From assembly GCF_009769385.1 (NCBI RefSeq), contig NZ_VKAB01000023.1, positions 62,001 through 126,000 of the forward strand: 64,000 bases of DNA. The letters run 5' to 3'. The stretch comes from Saccharothrix deserti. Its GTDB lineage: Bacteria > Actinomycetota > Actinomycetes > Mycobacteriales > Pseudonocardiaceae. Shown here piece after piece: positions 60,741 through 64,000 of the stretch (position 1 is the stretch's first letter; each line of letters starts with the position of its first letter). The notes beneath the pieces were generated by a model. That model saw only the letters and a program-made list of their open reading frames with translations. It had not been told where the DNA came from and searched no databases. Both the position numbers and the translations under genes were made by a program.

Positions 60741-62105
60741 TCAGCACTCGATGACGTTGACGGCCAGGCCGCCGCGTGCGGTCTCCTTGTACTTGCTCTT
60801 CATGTCCTTGCCCGTCTCACGCATGGTCTTGATGACCTTGTCCAGGGACACGAAGTGCGAACCGTCACCGCGCAACGCCATCCGCGCCGCCGTGATGGCC
60901 TTGATCGACGCCAGCGCGTTCCGCTCGATGCACGGGATCTGCACCAACCCGCCGATCGGGTCGCACGTCAGCCCGAGGTTGTGCTCCATGGCGATCTCGG
61001 CCGCGTTCTCGACCTGCTCCGGCGTGCCGCCCATCACCTCGGCCAGCCCGCCCGCCGCCATGGAGCACGCCGAGCCGACCTCGCCCTGGCACCCGACCTC
61101 GGCGCCCGAGATCGACGCGTTCTCCTTGAACAGCACGCCGACCGCGCCCGCCGTCAACAGGAACCGCACCACCCCGTCGTCGGACGCGCCCGGCACGAAC
61201 CGGGTGTAGTAGTGCAGCACGGCCGGCACGATCCCGGCCGCACCGTTGGTCGGCGCGGTCACCACGCGACCGCCGGCGGCGTTCTCCTCGTTCACCGCCA
61301 GCGCGAACAGCGTCACCCAGTCCATCACCCGCAACGGGTCGGTGGCGAAGTGCTCGGCGGCCATCCGCTGCCGCATCTCGGCCGCGCGCCGCCGGACCTT
61401 CAGCCCTCCCGGCAGCACACCGGCCTGCGTGCAGCCGCGTTCGACGCACTCCTGCATGACGTCCCAGATGTGCAGCAGACCCGACCGCACCTCGGCCTCA
61501 CTGCGCCACGACAGCTCGTTGGCGAGCATCACCTTGCTGATCGACAACCCGGTCTCCCGGGTCCGCGCCAACAGCTCGTCACCGCTGCGGAACGGGTGCG
61601 CGACCGGCGTCTCGTCCGGCTTGATCCGGTCGGTCCCGGTGGCCGTCTCGTCCACCACGAACCCGCCGCCGACGGAGTAGTACACCGCCGAGTCGACCAG
61701 GACGTCACCCGAATAGGCGGCGAAGCTCATACCGTTGGGGTGCAACGGCAACGACTTCCGCCGGTGCATCACCAGATCGGTGTCCTCGGTGAACGCGATG
61801 TCCCGCACGCCACCGAGCCGCAGCCGCCCGGTCGCGCGGACCTCCTCCACCCGCCGCTCGGCCTCCGCCGGGTCGACCTCCTCCGGCCGGTGCCCCTCCA
61901 ACCCGAGCAGCACCGCCTTGGGGCTGCCGTGCCCGTGCCCGGTCGCGCCGAGCGACCCGAACAGCTCCACGTGCACCCGGTGGACCGACTCCAGCACCGG
62001 ACGCAGCCGGGCCGTGAACATCGCCGCCGCCCGCATCGGACCCACGGTGTGCGAACTGGACGGTCCGATCCCGACCGAGAACAGGTCGAACACGCTGATC
62101 GCCAC
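60741..62105 (-). CDS. sdaA: L-serine ammonia-lyase (serine dehydratase, Fe-S type)
   Basis: This 454-residue single-chain enzyme converts L-serine to pyruvate and ammonia with a [4Fe-4S] cluster. The beta domain begins VFDLFSVGIGPSSSHTVGPM and contains FGSLGATGHGHGSPKAVL. The alpha domain contains GCQGEVGSACSMAAGGLAEV and LTCDPIGGLVQIPCIERNAL, which supply the cluster Cys residues. It lies 4 bp downstream of gcvH in an operon controlled by a glycine riboswitch. Glycine cleaved through GcvH can be rebuilt to serine by hydroxymethyltransferase, and SdaA then turns serine into pyruvate. The arrangement therefore routes excess glycine to central carbon. Confidence 0.94.
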   Translation of the reverse strand: MAISVFDLFSVGIGPSSSHTVGPMRAAAMFTARLRPVLESVHRVHVELFGSLGATGHGHGSPKAVLLGLEGHRPEEVDPAEAERRVEEVRATGRLRLGGVRDIAFTEDTDLVMHRRKSLPLHPNGMSFAAYSGDVLVDSAVYYSVGGGFVVDETATGTDRIKPDETPVAHPFRSGDELLARTRETGLSISKVMLANELSWRSEAEVRSGLLHIWDVMQECVERGCTQAGVLPGGLKVRRRAAEMRQRMAAEHFATDPLRVMDWVTLFALAVNEENAAGGRVVTAPTNGAAGIVPAVLHYYTRFVPGASDDGVVRFLLTAGAVGVLFKENASISGAEVGCQGEVGSACSMAAGGLAEVMGGTPEQVENAAEIAMEHNLGLTCDPIGGLVQIPCIERNALASIKAITAARMALRGDGSHFVSLDKVIKTMRETGKDMKSKYKETARGGLAVNVIEC

Positions 62106-62109
62106 GACG

Positions 62110-62490
62110 TCAGTCCCCGGTCAGTTCCGCGTACTTCGCGGCGGTCAGCAACCCGGTCGCGTCGGTCACCGCCACCTTGAACAGCCAGCCACGGCCGTAC
62201 GGATCGTTGTTGATCAACGACGGGTCGTTCACGGCCTGTTCGTTGACCGCCACCACCTCACCGCTGACCGGCGCGTACAGGTCGCTCACCGACTTGGTGG
62301 ACTCCAGCTCGCCGCACACGTCGCCCGACTTGACGACGGTGCCGAGCTCGGGCAGCTCCACGAACACGATGTCGCCCAACGAGTCCGCCGCGTACGAGGT
62401 GATACCGATCGCCACGGGGTCCTGGGTACCCGGTGCCCAGTCCACCCACTCGTGCTCGGGCGTGTACAGCAGGTTGTCCGGAAAAGTCAC
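62110..62490 (-). CDS. gcvH: Glycine cleavage system H protein
   Basis: This 126-residue lipoyl carrier protein starts at GTG 62490 with AGGGAG 7 nt upstream. Features: TPEHEWVDWAPG N-terminus, AADSLGDIVFVELPELG, and the lipoylation Lys in LESTKSVSDLYAPVSG, with the C-terminal NNDPYGRGWLFKV. It shuttles the aminomethyl group between the P, T and L proteins. GcvP and GcvT are not in the window. A glycine riboswitch of about 200 nt precedes it, and sdaA follows 4 bp later, so glycine should induce both. Confidence 0.95.
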   Translation of the reverse strand: MTFPDNLLYTPEHEWVDWAPGTQDPVAIGITSYAADSLGDIVFVELPELGTVVKSGDVCGELESTKSVSDLYAPVSGEVVAVNEQAVNDPSLINNDPYGRGWLFKVAVTDATGLLTAAKYAELTGD

Positions 62491-62520
62491 GACAGCGCTC
62501 CCTAAAGGCGAGGTCCGGAT

Positions 62521-62716
62521 CCCCACTCTGTCCTGGGACCTGAGAGCTTCACCGCGCCGTCACGACTGAGGCGTCGTCCCGACCCGGCTTGCACCGTGGG
62601 TGCGCGCCGAAGCACGCTTTCCAGAGTCGCCTCACCCGAGCGGTTCTCGCTGCCTGAGAGTGTGCGGGGTACTTGCTCCTTCGGCGCCTCGGCACGAACA
62701 CCGAGGTCTCTCCCGC
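62521..62716 (-). promoter_or_regulatory. Tandem glycine riboswitch upstream of gcvH-sdaA
   Basis: Read on the minus strand, the leader opens with GGGAGAGACC (62714-62705), GCCGAAGGAGCAAG, and CTCTCAGGCA, then GACTCTGGAAAGC, closing the first aptamer. A second, more divergent aptamer ends GAAGCTCTCAGGTCCCAGGA and CAGAGTGGGG (to 62521). This is the glycine riboswitch pattern of tandem aptamers. About 30 nt separate it from the gcvH start, where an expression platform would be expected. Confidence 0.85.
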
Positions 62717-62918
62717 GCGGGTTCCGGCGCCCACAACGCGCCGCGGCCGATGTTCAGTTGGTGGCCCGAACGCTAGGTGTGCCCCGGACGGGTGTCAACG
62801 CACCTCCGGACTTGTTCACCTGGCACAACCCGACCCCTCCCCGTTCGTGCCGGCGGCACGATGACACCGAAACCCCGGTACCGGACCTTTGGCGTAACAA
62901 CGCCTGAAGGAGCCCACC

Positions 62919-64000
62919 GTGCGGATCGCAGTTCCCCGCGAGATCAAGAACCACGAGTACCGCGTCGCGCTGACCCCGGCGGGCGCCCACGAGCTGACGC
63001 AGCGCGGCCACGACGTGTTCGTCGAGACCGGCGCGGGCCTCGGTTCGGCCATCACGGACGACGAGTACGTGGCCGCCGGCGCGAAGGTCCTGGCCACCGC
63101 GGACGACGTGTGGGCCGAGGGCGACCTGGTGCTCAAGGTCAAGGAGCCCATCGCCGAGGAGTACCCGCGGCTGCGCAAGGGCCAGGTCCTGTTCACCTAC
63201 CTCCACCTGGCCGCCGACCAGCCGCTGACCCGGGCGCTGCTGGACTCCGGCACCACCGCGATCGCCTACGAGACCGTGCAGACCGCGAACGGCGCGCTGC
63301 CGCTGCTGGCCCCGATGTCCGAGGTCGCGGGCCGCCTCGCGCCGCAGGTGGGCGCGTTCGCGCTGATGAAGCCCTCCGGCGGCCGTGGCGTGCTGCCCGG
63401 CGGCGTGCCCGGCGTGCACCCGGCGCGCGTCGTCGTCATCGGCGGCGGTGTGGCGGGCCTGAACGCGGCCGCGATCGCCGTCGGCATGGGCGCGGACGTC
63501 CAGATCCTGGACACGAACGTGGACCGGCTGCGCCACATCGACGCCCTCTACCAGGGCAGGCTGCGCACCGTGACGTCCAACCGCTACGCGGTCGAGCAGG
63601 CCGTCCGCGACGCCGACCTGGTGATCGGCGCGGTGCTGGTGCCGGGTGCGAAGGCGCCGAAGCTCGTCAGCAACGAACTGGTGGCCGACATGAAGCCCGG
63701 CTCGGTGCTGGTGGACATCGCGATCGACCAGGGCGGCTGCTTCGCCGACTCACGGCCGACCACGCACGCCGACCCGACCTACCAGGTGCACGACTCGGTC
63801 TTCTACTGCGTCGCGAACATGCCCGGCGCGGTGCCGCGCACCTCGACCTACGCGTTGACCAACGTGACCCTGCCGTACGCCGTGGCGCTGGCCGACAAGG
63901 GCTGGCAGGCGGCGCTGAGCGCGGACGCGTCGCTGGCGCTCGGCCTGAACGTGCACGACGGCCTGCTGACCAACCAGCCGGTCGCCGAGGCGCACGGCCT
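62919..64000 (+). CDS. ald: Alanine dehydrogenase, N-terminal 360 residues (runs off window)
   Basis: GTG 62919 has GAAGGAG 6-7 nt upstream and opens VRIAVPREIKNHEYRVALTP. Segments GHDVFVETGAGLGSAITDDE, LVLKVKEPIAEEYP (catalytic Lys), FTYLHLAADQPLTRAL (catalytic His), the Rossmann loop VVVIGGGVAGLNAAAIAVGM and SVLVDIAIDQGGCF identify alanine dehydrogenase. It interconverts L-alanine and pyruvate with NAD and ammonia; glycine/glyoxylate is a side activity in mycobacterial enzymes. It diverges from gcvH-sdaA, so serine, glycine and alanine breakdown meet here. The last few residues and stop codon are beyond 64000. Confidence 0.95.
   Translation, partial: MRIAVPREIKNHEYRVALTPAGAHELTQRGHDVFVETGAGLGSAITDDEYVAAGAKVLATADDVWAEGDLVLKVKEPIAEEYPRLRKGQVLFTYLHLAADQPLTRALLDSGTTAIAYETVQTANGALPLLAPMSEVAGRLAPQVGAFALMKPSGGRGVLPGGVPGVHPARVVVIGGGVAGLNAAAIAVGMGADVQILDTNVDRLRHIDALYQGRLRTVTSNRYAVEQAVRDADLVIGAVLVPGAKAPKLVSNELVADMKPGSVLVDIAIDQGGCFADSRPTTHADPTYQVHDSVFYCVANMPGAVPRTSTYALTNVTLPYAVALADKGWQAALSADASLALGLNVHDGLLTNQPVAEAHG

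Overview
The window looks like chromosomal DNA of a high-GC actinomycete, most likely Pseudonocardiales (Saccharothrix/Lentzea/Actinosynnema type). This rests on strong G/C third-position bias, many GTG starts, leaderless promoters, XRE-DUF5753/DUF397 gene pairs, a PE/PPE/EspG-like type VII secretion trio, an AfsR-type SARP regulator, a subtilisin inhibitor (SSI), and a DasR-type operator in front of a chitinase relic. I see no rRNA, tRNA, phage, transposase or CRISPR array.

Layout. 1-13 kb: the end of a GH18 chitinase, a secreted M14 carboxypeptidase, MerR and XRE regulators, a RecD2 helicase, an OmpR-type two-component system, a DUF4153 membrane protein, a frameshifted lipoprotein and an MscS channel. 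12.6-20 kb: a lipoprotein resembling a subtilase propeptide, convergent with a large secreted subtilase; a coiled-coil protein; a cupin; an Rv0785-like FAD dehydrogenase. 20-26 kb: an AfsR-type regulator divergent from the PE/PPE/EspG-like trio. 26-36 kb: a flavin reductase, a degenerate GGDEF-EAL protein, an HtrA-like protease, a methyltransferase/FAD-reductase pair that probably makes 10-methyl fatty acids, and an AidB-like dehydrogenase with an enoyl-CoA hydratase. 36-40 kb: an M48 protease with a zinc-ribbon partner, facing a two-gene module of a caspase/chaperonin-like fusion and an EACC1-like protein. 40-46 kb: an acyl-CoA dehydrogenase/biotin carboxylase/carboxyltransferase operon (leucine-type catabolism) with a TetR regulator sharing an operator motif with it. 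46-52 kb: a phospholipase A2/acyltransferase fusion, an alpha/beta hydrolase-acyltransferase operon and a NarL-type two-component system. 52-64 kb: the chitinase relic, oxidoreductases, an MFS transporter, an SGNH hydrolase, the SSI inhibitor, glutathione peroxidase, a glycine-riboswitch-controlled gcvH-sdaA operon, and the start of alanine dehydrogenase.

Five intergenic spacers (near 0.5, 9.4, 20.1, 26.1 and 46.4 kb) carry members of one modular family of about 20-bp units that pair into long perfect hairpins. Both arms change together between copies. I do not recognise this family.

The strongest candidates for an under-described system are the caspase/chaperonin-EACC1 pair (37503-39904) and the modular repeat family. 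Other notable points are the free propeptide-like lipoprotein, the PLA2-acyltransferase fusion, the matching TetR operators at 44.7 and 45.7 kb, and a recurring leaderless promoter pattern.
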